DNA of 9,879 bases, taken from Microbacterium sp. GTDB lineage: Bacteria > Actinomycetota > Actinomycetes > Actinomycetales > Microbacteriaceae. Location: contig DQHP01000146.1 of the NCBI GenBank assembly GCA_003524435.1, positions 1 through 9,879 of the forward strand, read 5' to 3'. Position 1 is the stretch's first letter. The number at the start of each line of letters is the position of its first letter. The position numbers were made by a program, and so were the translations under genes. The notes below the pieces were generated by a model that did no database searches, was not told the origin of the DNA, and saw only the letters and a program-made list of their open reading frames with translations. This document shows, in pieces, positions 1 to 5,936 of the stretch.

Positions 1-6
1 GGCCCA

Positions 7-28
7 GCCGAAAACGATCGTTTACGGC
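7..28. promoter_or_regulatory. Palindromic operator candidate, copy A (upstream of the 2H gene)
   Basis: The left 11-bp half is GCCGAAAACGA and the right half, read on the opposite strand, is GCCGTAAACGA, so the 22-bp site is a perfect palindrome except for one position pair. It is the best copy of a motif found five times in the window at the same half-site spacing. It ends 108 bp before the start codon at 137, upstream of a possible -10 element TAATGT (63-68). Binding of a dimeric regulator is inferred. Confidence 0.65.
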
Positions 29-136
29 GCGCGAGTGCGCAGTGGCCTCGATCGGCTGCCGGTAATGTGAGCCGTAACTCGGTTCCGACAGAGACTTTCG
101 GCCCGCGCTGTGATGTGATGCCTGTAGCGTCGAGCC

Positions 137-673
137 ATGTCGAGAACAGCGCTGATCGTGAAGGTTCCGGCAATTGAAAAGCTCGTAGCGCTCCGTCAGC
201 GGTTCGCAAGTGACGCCACGTATGGAGTGCCCCCGCACATCACGGTGTTGTTCCCGTTCATTCCTGCTGCTCGCCTCAGCGGGCCGAACCTCAGCGTCCT
301 GCGCCATGCGGTTGGTGGCATCCCAGAGTTCGACTTCTCGCTCACGAGAACTAGGTGGTTCGGGGATCGCATTCTCTGGCTCGCGCCCGCCAACCCGTCG
401 CCTTTCATCGAACTGACCGACGCAGTAGTCGGTGCTTTTCCTGACTACCCTCCGTATGGCGGTGCTCATGACGGGTCCGCACCGCATGCGACCGTGGGAG
501 ACTCCGGCGACCATGTGGCACTGCTCCGCGCTGAAAGAGCGGTGAGCCCGCTCCTCCCTATAGCGGGCGTCGTTGCTGCGGTCACTCTTATTGTCGAGGA
601 TGCTGACGGACAGTGGCGTGAGCACATCGACTTGCCGCTAAGCATGAGCCGGAAAATGAGCTTTGACGAGTAA
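137..673 (+). CDS. 2H phosphoesterase / 2'-5' RNA ligase (LigT-like) family protein
   Basis: A 178-residue protein with both hallmark HxT motifs of the 2H superfamily: H34-I-T36 in PPHITVLFPF and H117-A-T119 in APHATVGD. About 83 residues separate them, as expected for the two pseudo-symmetric halves of one active-site cleft, and the total length is normal for the family. Known relatives hydrolyse 2',3'-cyclic phosphates or ADP-ribose 1'',2''-cyclic phosphate, or cleave 2'-5' linkages; which substrate applies cannot be read from the sequence. It should be cytosolic, as no signal peptide or membrane segment is seen. The ATG at 137 is the natural start because the family's first beta strand (ALIVKVP) begins at once, although no clear Shine-Dalgarno precedes it. 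Palindrome A lies upstream. The TAA stop is followed directly by an in-frame remnant of another gene. Confidence 0.85.
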   Translation: MSRTALIVKVPAIEKLVALRQRFASDATYGVPPHITVLFPFIPAARLSGPNLSVLRHAVGGIPEFDFSLTRTRWFGDRILWLAPANPSPFIELTDAVVGAFPDYPPYGGAHDGSAPHATVGDSGDHVALLRAERAVSPLLPIAGVVAAVTLIVEDADGQWREHIDLPLSMSRKMSFDE

Positions 674-817
674 CTGGCCGCGCACAACATCGTCGCCACC
701 GACGCCAAGGGGGAGGCGTTCGCGGCTTACCTGCAGTACCTCTCAGACGGCACCTGGGACGGCGTGGCCACAGCAGTAACCGAGGCGGTGCATGAGTCAG
801 ACGATGGTGAGCGATGA
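674..817 (+). pseudogene. Coding remnant: 3' end of an unidentified gene
   Basis: After the TAA of the 2H gene the same frame stays open for 47 codons (begins LAAHNIVATD, ends ESDDGER) to a TGA at 815-817. Third codon positions are overwhelmingly G or C, more so than in the 2H gene, so it looks like real coding sequence of a high-GC genome. There is no credible start codon or ribosome binding site. I read it as the C-terminal stub of a gene cut off near base 674 by recombination or insertion. A nonsense-truncated tail of the 2H gene is the alternative, though the 2H protein is already full length. The family is not recognised. Its last bases overlap the 3' end of the convergent RES gene. Confidence 0.4.
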
Positions 818-1447
818 AGAATGGGGGGTGTCATGCAGGGTCACCCACGGCATCTGAGACTGGATGTACTCCTGCATTTGCTTCGTGCTCAGCACGCCTC
901 CGCGCGCATGCGGACCACCGTCCCCGAACATCCAGATGCATTTGCTGGGTCCAGCGAAGCGACTGACGTTGATGATCCCGTCGTGGCCGGCGTCCGCGAA
1001 GGCTTCCGCCCATGCGCGGGTTTTCTTATAGCTCTTCTTAGGAGCAGCCATATCCCCAGGAACGATCCCGAACGCGCCCGCCTTCGGATCAGTGAAGTTC
1101 GCGAGCTTAAGCTCGGGAGCTTCCAGCTCTGACAGATACCTGCCTGCAACCAGCGATTGGGGGAGGTCGATGGCACCACGGGCGCCCATGAGGTTCGGGC
1201 CGAAGGCCTCTCGCACCGCGCACTCCGGCTTCTCGGCGCAGTTGAGTGTGCCACGGGGCGCGCTCAGATTGAAGCGCCCGGGAGCGCTCGAAAAGAACCA
1301 CGGGCTGTGAGGCGTCCCGGTCGTCTTATCGCTTCCGTGGACGCGGTGAACGCGCAGGCCCTTCCTCCGTTTCAGTACGGGAAAATCCACGTACTCGGAA
1401 GAAGAGCCTGGCGCTCCTACGGTGCTTTTTGACCTATGCGTCCCCAT
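797..1447 (-). CDS. RES-domain toxin of a type II toxin-antitoxin pair
   Basis: About 216 residues from this start. The RES signature is clear: LRVHRVHG with the conserved Arg, then W-x-S near SAPGRFNLSAPRG, then ECAVREAFG with the conserved Glu, and DGIINVSRF with the conserved Ser. Those Arg, Glu and Ser residues name the family, whose characterised members (for example MbcT) degrade NAD+ and stop growth. The gene is downstream of, and overlaps, the antitoxin gene on the same strand, implying translational coupling. The start is uncertain: the ATG at 1447 gives a 14-bp overlap, while in-frame ATGs at 1459 and 1477 give longer forms, and none has a convincing Shine-Dalgarno. The RES fold starts well downstream of all three. 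The family call is strong; NAD+ cleavage by this protein is inferred. Confidence 0.82.
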   Translation of the reverse strand: MGTHRSKSTVGAPGSSSEYVDFPVLKRRKGLRVHRVHGSDKTTGTPHSPWFFSSAPGRFNLSAPRGTLNCAEKPECAVREAFGPNLMGARGAIDLPQSLVAGRYLSELEAPELKLANFTDPKAGAFGIVPGDMAAPKKSYKKTRAWAEAFADAGHDGIINVSRFAGPSKCIWMFGDGGPHARGGVLSTKQMQEYIQSQMPWVTLHDTPHSSSLTIV

Positions 1448-1991
1448 GAGAGACATCATGCCAAACGGCAGCGTCATCCTTGGCCATTTTCAGGATCGCT
1501 TTCGCATCGCGTGCATCGCCACGACGAAGAACGTCGATCGCGGTGCGGCCGCCGAAGGTGTCGAGGGGCGCGGTGAGCCAGTACAGGACTGTCCACTCGT
1601 CCGCTGCGGCGGGGAGGAGGGCCTTGAGAACCTTCGGCAGGCCCTGCACCATGGCGCCGGTCCCGTCGAACTGAAGCTCGGGGTAGAGCATCTTCCCATC
1701 GGCGGTCTCGACGCGCAGGAGGCGGTTGTTGTCGACGCGATCCTTGAGTGCCTGGCGCGAGATGCCCTGTAGCGCTTCACAAGCGGTCTCGCTCGTGAAG
1801 AACCGGCCGAACCGATCGCTCAGGCGGCGCTGGCTCTGTGCGATGGCCTCGGTAGCTACGGCCGCAGCGGCGCGCACTTCCTCGTCGCTGGTGGGGACGG
1901 TCAGCTCGCCGCTCGCAACGCTCTCGCGCAGAACAGTGGTGAAGTGCTCAACGAACGCGTCAGTGTCGGAGTTGTTGATGACGGCAGTCAT
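1434..1991 (-). CDS. Xre/MbcA/ParS-like antitoxin of the RES pair
   Basis: A 185-residue protein. Residues about 66-95 (TSETACEALQGISRQALKDR and following) look like a divergent helix-turn-helix. Residues about 133-175 resemble the toxin-binding domain of RES-Xre antitoxins, with the characteristic W-x-x-W-L-T-x-P then GGRTAIDVL and GDARDA. This domain normally covers the active site of its RES toxin, and the dimer represses its own promoter. The start at 1991 is chosen because GAGAGAG lies a suitable distance upstream; an ATG at 2054 would put the start within the probable promoter. The gene overlaps the RES toxin gene downstream. An inverted repeat 17 bp upstream is the likely autoregulatory operator. 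It is longer at the N-terminus than many RES antitoxins. Confidence 0.8.
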   Translation of the reverse strand: MTAVINNSDTDAFVEHFTTVLRESVASGELTVPTSDEEVRAAAAVATEAIAQSQRRLSDRFGRFFTSETACEALQGISRQALKDRVDNNRLLRVETADGKMLYPELQFDGTGAMVQGLPKVLKALLPAAADEWTVLYWLTAPLDTFGGRTAIDVLRRGDARDAKAILKMAKDDAAVWHDVSHGDA

Positions 1992-2007
1992 TTTCTTACT
2001 CTCTCTC

Positions 2008-2030
2008 GGAACCACTTTTTTAGTGGTTCC
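2008..2030. promoter_or_regulatory. Inverted repeat before the antitoxin start; probable autoregulatory operator
   Basis: The 9-bp arms GGAACCACT (2008-2016) and AGTGGTTCC (2022-2030) are perfect inverted copies separated by five T residues. The site lies between the predicted promoter (2047-2074) and the antitoxin start codon at 1991, inside the expected transcript leader. It could be the operator bound by the antitoxin or toxin-antitoxin complex, or a hairpin in the leader RNA; the first is usual for this family. Confidence 0.55.
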
Positions 2031-2046
2031 TTTACAGCATGCGCTA

Positions 2047-2074
2047 ATTCTCACGGCGCGTCAAGGTGCGTCAA
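2047..2074 (-). promoter_or_regulatory. Predicted promoter of the antitoxin-RES toxin operon
   Basis: On the minus strand TTGACG (2074-2069) and GAGAAT (2052-2047) form a -35/-10 pair with a 16-bp spacer, placing transcription start near 2040, about 50 bases before the antitoxin ATG. The -35 lies in a 10-bp unit gcgtcaaggt (plus strand) present twice in perfect tandem (2058-2067 and 2068-2077), so a second TTGACG lies 10 bp further on. The tandem copies may give alternative -35 elements or a regulator site. Confidence 0.45.
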
Positions 2075-2148
2075 GGTTTTTGAGCAGCTTTACAGCAACG
2101 GCCTCCACGCGCCGGGACGCCAGCCCAATCTGTCCATAACGGGATCGA

Positions 2149-3198
2149 TCAACGATTCGATTCCACGTCGGGAGAGTAGACCGGTTGGTTCCGCTGACGG
2201 AGAGCCTCGAATTCGACGACCTGATCGGGCGGCATCGACTTGATGATGTTGGCCTCGTCTATCGGGTTGATGAAGTCAGCTAGGAGTTCTGAGCCTGTCC
2301 ATGTGTGCACGGCGGTCGACCATGCGCGCGTGGATTCCAGAGAGACCTTTGCCACCATGCGCAGCAGCACGTCCGTGCTGTTCCACGCGAGACCCGTTGC
2401 GGTGGTCTCACCGTGGGCCATGGCCGACATACCCGAGTACATGGCACTGATCGAGGGGATCTGCTGTTCGAGACGATGATGGTACTTGAAGGCCGTTTTG
2501 GCGTGGGCGCGCCTTACCGAAACCGTGCCGATCTCATCCGTGCTCTTCCCCGCGACGACGCGTCGCTGGATCCTTGCGCCGCTCTCGGTGACAACTTCCA
2601 CCAGCCATTCTCGAGTCGCGCGCGTGTCCTTCAGCTGCGCCTGATTCTGTTCGATGGTACGAAACAGCGAGGCGTATCCGCGCGCCGCGCGATCGTCCGC
2701 GGTCAGGCCAGGTTCCAGCATCCAGCTACACGTGGAAGCCACCTCCGCGAGAGCGCGGACGATCGGCACAGTCGGCAGCGCATAGAAGATCTTGTGATTC
2801 ATGAGCACTTCGAGGCCGCGCAGGTGAACGACGAGAGCATTGCTCATCGACTCCAACGTGTTAATGCGCTCCTGGAGAGCAATCCCGTGGGACCCCCGGC
2901 GCCCTGCGGCCACGTCCTCGCCGCACGGCGTAGTCGCGGCTGCACCATTTATTCGATCCGACAATCGTTTGGTGACGGACTCTGCGTGAGCGCGGCACTG
3001 TGCAACGATTCTGCGTGCTGTGAACCCAGCCAGTAGAAGACGCTCCTCAGCGTTGGCCGGCGCTGGAACAGGGTGACTCACAGAACCATCATCTTCCCTT
3101 TCGGCGCCTGCTCTGCTCGCACACCCGTCAACATAGCGCCTGAGCCAGTCGTCACCGGAACTACACGAAAAGAATGGGCTGACAATTGACACGCTCAC
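2149..3198 (-). CDS. Helical protein of unknown function
   Basis: A 349-residue, mostly alpha-helical protein without signal peptide or membrane segments. I do not recognise a named domain. Two stretches resemble a widespread actinobacterial family of unknown function: PIVRALAEVASTCSWMLEPG with DDRAARGYASLF (residues about 145-179), and YSGMSAMAHGE (residues about 254-264), whose Ser...His-Gly core recalls the helical motif of some HEPN-like and DUF5677-like proteins. A nuclease role cannot be claimed because the canonical HEPN R-x4-H motif is not evident. The GTG at 3198 is the most upstream start and has no Shine-Dalgarno; an internal in-frame GTG near residue 40 would give a shorter protein, and the first 50 residues look unstructured. 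Palindrome E lies 117 bp upstream. Defence function is suggested only by neighbours. Confidence 0.65.
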   Translation of the reverse strand: MSVSIVSPFFSCSSGDDWLRRYVDGCASRAGAEREDDGSVSHPVPAPANAEERLLLAGFTARRIVAQCRAHAESVTKRLSDRINGAAATTPCGEDVAAGRRGSHGIALQERINTLESMSNALVVHLRGLEVLMNHKIFYALPTVPIVRALAEVASTCSWMLEPGLTADDRAARGYASLFRTIEQNQAQLKDTRATREWLVEVVTESGARIQRRVVAGKSTDEIGTVSVRRAHAKTAFKYHHRLEQQIPSISAMYSGMSAMAHGETTATGLAWNSTDVLLRMVAKVSLESTRAWSTAVHTWTGSELLADFINPIDEANIIKSMPPDQVVEFEALRQRNQPVYSPDVESNR

Positions 3199-3314
3199 GC
3201 TCTAGGTGACGCTGTAACTACCGGGCGGCCGTCGTCCGTGCTTCGTATTGCATATGACTCGATCTATGTCTCGCAACCTGCCGGGCGAAGCGATCGTCCC
3301 TTAATTGGGAGACT

Positions 3315-3336
3315 GCCGAAATCGATCGTCTCCGCG
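3315..3336. promoter_or_regulatory. Palindromic operator candidate, copy E (upstream of the unknown helical gene)
   Basis: Left half GCCGAAATCGA; right half on the opposite strand CGCGGAGACGA, meeting in the same CGATCG centre as the other copies. It lies in the 181-bp gap between the start of the gene at 3198 and the end of the gene at 3380, so it can only serve the former. The left half is near-perfect and the right half degenerate. A weaker look-alike (half GGGCGAAGCGA) lies at 3283-3304. Confidence 0.5.
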
Positions 3337-3379
3337 AGATCCAGCACCAGGGCGCGGAATGCCTCATCTCTCTATGGCC

Positions 3380-4180
3380 TCACCGCTGCGCCCGTTCGTT
3401 GGCTGTGCCGGCGTCGAAGGCGTCGAAGGCGTCGAGAGTCTGAACAACCCTGTCGATCGCCGGATCTAAACGAACGACCGTGGAGGGGAGGGAAAAATCG
3501 GTCGATCTGATCTCGGCTGTGATCTGTATGCCGTTGCGATCGTGCACAAGGTACATGCCTCGTAGCCCTGCCAGATCCACGGGTCGAAGTGTGTCGATGA
3601 TATGTCGTATCTGCTGCAGGGAGAGACCGGAGTCGAGCAGTTCCTTTACCAACCGCAACAGGACCACATCGTTCCCCGCGAATCGGCGCGTAGCGACCTC
3701 GTCGCCGATAGCGCTGGCAGTCGGACTGACGAGTTCCGTTCGAGCCCAGTAATCAAGCTGGCGATAAGTAATGCCAGCAGCCCGCGCGGCGACAGCGCCT
3801 CGATACGGGCTTCCGAGGACGCGGCGGCGGTCCGCCTCACTCACTGCTGAGTCGGGGGACGCTAGTTCGATCTCTGGGTCGGCGGCCGTGGCATCCCGCC
3901 CGGCTTCGAACACGGAATCGGACGCTTCGTAGTAGGACGTATCGAGTTTCGCGGTACCAACCTCAATCAGTAGCGGCACTCTCTGCGTGATCGCGATGAA
4001 CAGCAGCAACCCGCCAAATAACACGAGCGCAGTAGTGCCGGCCTGGTTGTCCGAAACGAACGCCGCAACTCCGCCTGCTGTTACCAGAGCGATGCCGAAC
4101 ACCCAGCAAAGGGCACGCGTTCTTGGGCCAATCTCCACGGAAGTGATGCGTGGAGGCTTCGCGCCGGTGTCGTCCGTCAT
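3380..4180 (-). CDS. Membrane-anchored MerR-family transcriptional regulator (FtsR/Rv1828-like DNA-binding domain)
   Basis: A 266-residue protein. Two hydrophobic helices (residues about 21-42 and 49-65) form a predicted membrane hairpin. After an acidic linker (about 80-120) comes a MerR-type domain: the helix-turn-helix in GAVAARAAGITYRQLDYWAR (129-147), a wing with RRF (165-167), then the dimerisation helix region LLRLVKELLDSGLSLQQIR. This wording is characteristic of the actinobacterial FtsR/Rv1828 subgroup, which is normally soluble. With a two-helix hairpin both termini should be cytosolic, allowing DNA binding at the membrane. The ATG at 4180 is favoured over an upstream GTG at 4297 because CGGAG lies six bases before it. 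Palindrome B lies upstream between this gene and TIR1. The C-terminus carries an Asp-Ala-Phe repeat encoded by a 9-bp tandem repeat. It is the candidate regulator of the island palindromes; this is inferred. Confidence 0.72.
   Translation of the reverse strand: MTDDTGAKPPRITSVEIGPRTRALCWVFGIALVTAGGVAAFVSDNQAGTTALVLFGGLLLFIAITQRVPLLIEVGTAKLDTSYYEASDSVFEAGRDATAADPEIELASPDSAVSEADRRRVLGSPYRGAVAARAAGITYRQLDYWARTELVSPTASAIGDEVATRRFAGNDVVLLRLVKELLDSGLSLQQIRHIIDTLRPVDLAGLRGMYLVHDRNGIQITAEIRSTDFSLPSTVVRLDPAIDRVVQTLDAFDAFDAGTANERAQR
3411..3437. repeat. 9-bp tandem repeat, three units, inside the MerR-like gene
   Basis: The unit gcgtcgaag occurs at 3411-3419 and 3420-3428, and as gcgtcgaga at 3429-3437. 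It encodes the repeated AFD near the C-terminus of the membrane-anchored regulator. In-frame expansion or contraction would change only tail length. Confidence 0.6.
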
Positions 4181-4306
4181 GTGAGCTCCGATTGTCGAGT
4201 CAAACCTAACGCCCGGATCGCGCACGCGGTGGCCATCGGGTTTGTCTCGTATAGGGGACCCGTGAATCGTCTCATTCGTCGGGCCATACTCGGGCACCCA
4301 CGTGCT

Positions 4307-4328
4307 GCCGAAAACGATCGATTGTGGC
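4307..4328. promoter_or_regulatory. Palindromic operator candidate, copy B (between the MerR-like and TIR1 genes)
   Basis: Left half GCCGAAAACGA, identical to copy A; right half on the opposite strand GCCACAATCGA. It lies in the divergent gap, 66 bp from the TIR1 start and 127 bp from the regulator start, so it could act on both. Its right half overlaps a possible -35 element (4322-4327) for the TIR1 operon. Confidence 0.6.
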
Positions 4329-4350
4329 GGGAGTGGTTTCGGGGCATACC
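4322..4350 (+). promoter_or_regulatory. Possible promoter of the TIR1-HIT operon
   Basis: TTGTGG (4322-4327) and CATACC (4345-4350) are separated by 17 bp and each match three of six consensus positions. Transcription would start near 4357, about 37 bases before the TIR1 ATG, which has a good Shine-Dalgarno (GGGAGA, 4385-4390). A competing -10, TAGCCT (4353-4358), lacks a -35. Confidence 0.3.
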
Positions 4351-4393
4351 GGTAGCCTGAGAGTGCGTCAAAGACGTCGCAAAAGGGAGAACG

Positions 4394-4879
4394 ATGGCCA
4401 AGTCAGTGTTTTACAGCTTTCACTACGACAACGATGCATGGCGGGTGCAGCAGATCATCAACATCGGTGCCCTGGATGGGCAGACCATTCTCAACTCCCA
4501 GGACTGGGAGGCGGTGAAGAGACAGGGCGACGCGGCGATCCAGAAGTGGATCGATGAGCAGATGTCATACAAGAAGGCTGTCGTCGTGCTGATCGGCTCC
4601 GGGACCGTAAACCGCCCGTGGGTGCAGTACGAGATCGAGAAAGCGTGGAACGCAAAGAAGCCGCTGGTGGGTGTGCGCATCCACGGCCTGGCCGACTCGT
4701 CGGGAAGCACCGACAGCGCGGGCGCGGATCCGTTCGCGAAGGTCGCCCTGCAGGGCGGCGGCACCGTGGCGGACTACGTGCCGGTCTACACCCCGTCGGG
4801 GTCGACGAGCAAGGGCGTGCACGCCGACATCTCCGCGAACATCGCCAGCTGGGTCGACAACGCCTACGCCCGCCCATGA
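4394..4879 (+). CDS. TIR-like (MTH538 / Thoeris ThsB-type) domain protein
   Basis: A 161-residue protein consisting of one TIR-like domain of the MTH538/DUF1863 type, the fold of Thoeris ThsB. It opens with SVFYSFHYDNDAWRVQQ (residues 4-20), the family's typical first strand and loop. A second core strand is KKAVVVLIGSG (60-70). RPWVQYEIEKAW (75-86) matches the TIR pattern in which a Glu follows a Trp by four residues, making E80 the candidate catalytic Glu for NAD+ cleavage. ThsB proteins sense phage infection and make an ADP-ribose-derived signal for a separate effector. No SIR2-, SLOG- or macro-type ThsA is seen in the window, so this is not a canonical Thoeris pair. The stop overlaps the next start (ATGA), coupling it to the HIT gene. 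Codon third positions look more GC-rich here than in the adjacent regulator gene. Confidence 0.82.
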   Translation: MAKSVFYSFHYDNDAWRVQQIINIGALDGQTILNSQDWEAVKRQGDAAIQKWIDEQMSYKKAVVVLIGSGTVNRPWVQYEIEKAWNAKKPLVGVRIHGLADSSGSTDSAGADPFAKVALQGGGTVADYVPVYTPSGSTSKGVHADISANIASWVDNAYARP

Positions 4880-5361
4880 CCGGTGCCGGTGGGGAGCAAG
4901 ACTGCCCGTTCTGCGAGATCGTCGACCGTGACGATCCGGACGCTCGCGAGGTTTACCGCGACGAGCACACGGTCGCATTCTTCCCCACCGAGCCCGCGGT
5001 CCTGGGGCACACCATGGTGATTCCCCGCGTGCACGTGCCCGACATTTGGCACATCGACGACGCCACCGCGCAACAGCTCAGCCTCACCACGTTGCGGATC
5101 GCGACCGCGATCCGGGACACGCTCCACCCCGACGGGCTGAACATCATCCAGTCCAACGGCGAGGCGGCCAGCCAAAGCGTGTTTCACCTGCACATTCACC
5201 TCGTGCCCCGAAAGGACGGGGACCGGATCGGACGCATCTGGCCGCCCGAGAGCGACTACAGCGAACAGCAGAAAGACGAGGCGTGGGAGCTGTTACGCGC
5301 TGCGTGTCGAGCTATCGGCAGTGCAGCCACACCAGGATCGCCACCCCGACCAAGAGCATGA
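4876..5361 (+). CDS. HIT-family nucleotide hydrolase/transferase coupled to the TIR protein
   Basis: A 161-residue soluble protein. The histidine triad is intact in VFHLHIHLVPR: H104, H106 and H108 alternate with hydrophobic residues, and the middle His is the usual nucleophile that forms a nucleotidyl intermediate. DCPFCEIV (residues 9-16) supplies the two Cys of the Zn site common in the Hint branch, and GHTMVIPRVHV (44-54) is the typical strand before the alpha-phosphate pocket. Such proteins split nucleoside phosphoramidates, dinucleoside polyphosphates or adenylyl adducts. The ATG at 4876 shares ATGA with the TIR1 stop; a much longer in-frame opening upstream lies across TIR1 and is spurious. 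The coupling suggests that it processes, senses or removes a nucleotide made by the TIR protein, which is inferred. The last 50 bp overlap the convergent membrane-protein gene; the C-terminal 15 residues look disordered. Confidence 0.88.
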   Translation: MTGAGGEQDCPFCEIVDRDDPDAREVYRDEHTVAFFPTEPAVLGHTMVIPRVHVPDIWHIDDATAQQLSLTTLRIATAIRDTLHPDGLNIIQSNGEAASQSVFHLHIHLVPRKDGDRIGRIWPPESDYSEQQKDEAWELLRAACRAIGSAATPGSPPRPRA

Positions 5362-5767
5362 TCCCGTAGAAGTCTCGCACCGACCACGACCACACCACCT
5401 TTCCCCACGACAGCGACGCGCACTCGTCGCGCGTCAGAGTGCCGCAGTACCGGGTCGCGTTCATCTCGTAGACCTTCACCGTTCCGATGCGGGCCGCGTC
5501 AAACAGCATCCGGTACTTGCGTTCCTCGCGCAGGTATCGGGCGTCGACCGCGGCGAACAGCACCACGGCGAACATGCCCAACAGCGCCACCAGCATCGAA
5601 GACTGGGTGCCGGCGTACCCGAACGTGGCTGTAGCGATCGTCAGCGCCCACCCCTTTGCGATGGCCGAGGCAGAGGACATGCGGGCGATCGCAGACTGGA
5701 TGAAATCTAGGTGCTGGCGTCTTTCCTCCGGCGTCGCGGAGCTCACAGGCGGAGGTGTCGCACTCAT
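5312..5767 (-). CDS. Small multi-pass membrane protein, candidate effector
   Basis: A 151-residue protein with predicted membrane helices at about 36-52, 56-74 and 132-148. The N-terminal cytosolic helix LDFIQSAIARMSSASAIAKG followed by WALTI, and the post-membrane stretch DARYLREERKYRMLFD, match a pattern I associate with a broad family of uncharacterised bacterial membrane proteins (roughly L-x-x-IQ-x-x-I-x-RM...KGW...YLRxERxxRxLY). This is recollection, not a search. The charged stretch after TM2 and a loop with two Cys (108 and 116) precede the last helix. Opposite TIR1-HIT it could be the membrane-disrupting output of a TIR signal, as in effectors with membrane hairpins; this is inferred. 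The ATG at 5767 has only a weak GAG upstream. Its 3' end overlaps the HIT gene tail to tail by 50 bp. Confidence 0.72.
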   Translation of the reverse strand: MSATPPPVSSATPEERRQHLDFIQSAIARMSSASAIAKGWALTIATATFGYAGTQSSMLVALLGMFAVVLFAAVDARYLREERKYRMLFDAARIGTVKVYEMNATRYCGTLTRDECASLSWGKVVWSWSVRDFYGIMLLVGVAILVWLHCR

Positions 5768-5914
5768 CGGTCTCGTTTCTAGCGTGGGTGTTCGGTGCTC
5801 AGCACTCTACCGTCGCGGACGCACGCCGCTTAGGGAAGGGAAACGTCGGAAGCCGCGCACGAGCGGGCAATCGCCGACGTGTACGGCTGAGGCGCGAACC
5901 ACCGCGCTCGCTCC

Positions 5915-5936
5915 CGCCAAGACGATCGTTTTGCGG
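5915..5936. promoter_or_regulatory. Palindromic operator candidate, copy C (between the membrane-protein and TIR2 genes)
   Basis: Left half CGCCAAGACGA; right half on the opposite strand CCGCAAAACGA. The shared core ACGATCGT is intact. It ends 23 bp before the TIR2 start and covers the place where that gene's -35 element should be; the divergent membrane-protein start is 148 bp away. Confidence 0.55.

Noticed and set aside
1806..1827. A CGATCG with GCCGAA to its left, resembling the island palindrome
   Set aside because: It lies within the antitoxin coding sequence, the half-site is one base short and the right side does not match; similar coding CGATCG sites near 2692, 3537, 5636 and 7475 also lack the flanking pattern.
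2305..3036. A 243-residue plus-strand open frame
   Set aside because: It lies wholly opposite the 349-residue minus-strand gene and its Arg/His-rich translation shows no domain; it is a high-GC shadow.
3186..3220. TTGACA followed by TAACTA on the plus strand near 3186
   Set aside because: The spacing is 23 bp and no plus-strand gene follows.
3283..3304. Possible sixth palindrome copy (left half GGGCGAAGCGA)
   Set aside because: Only the left half is partly similar and the right half does not match; it is noted as a neighbour of copy E but not counted.
3238..3510. Plus-strand open frame with a poly-arginine run
   Set aside because: The arginine run is the opposite reading of the 9-bp tandem repeat in the regulator gene; no ribosome site or family resemblance.
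4618..5361. A 247-residue open frame containing the HIT gene with a long N-terminal extension
   Set aside because: The extension runs out of frame through the TIR1 gene and is Arg/Gly-rich noise; the HIT protein starts naturally at 4876 at the ATGA overlap.
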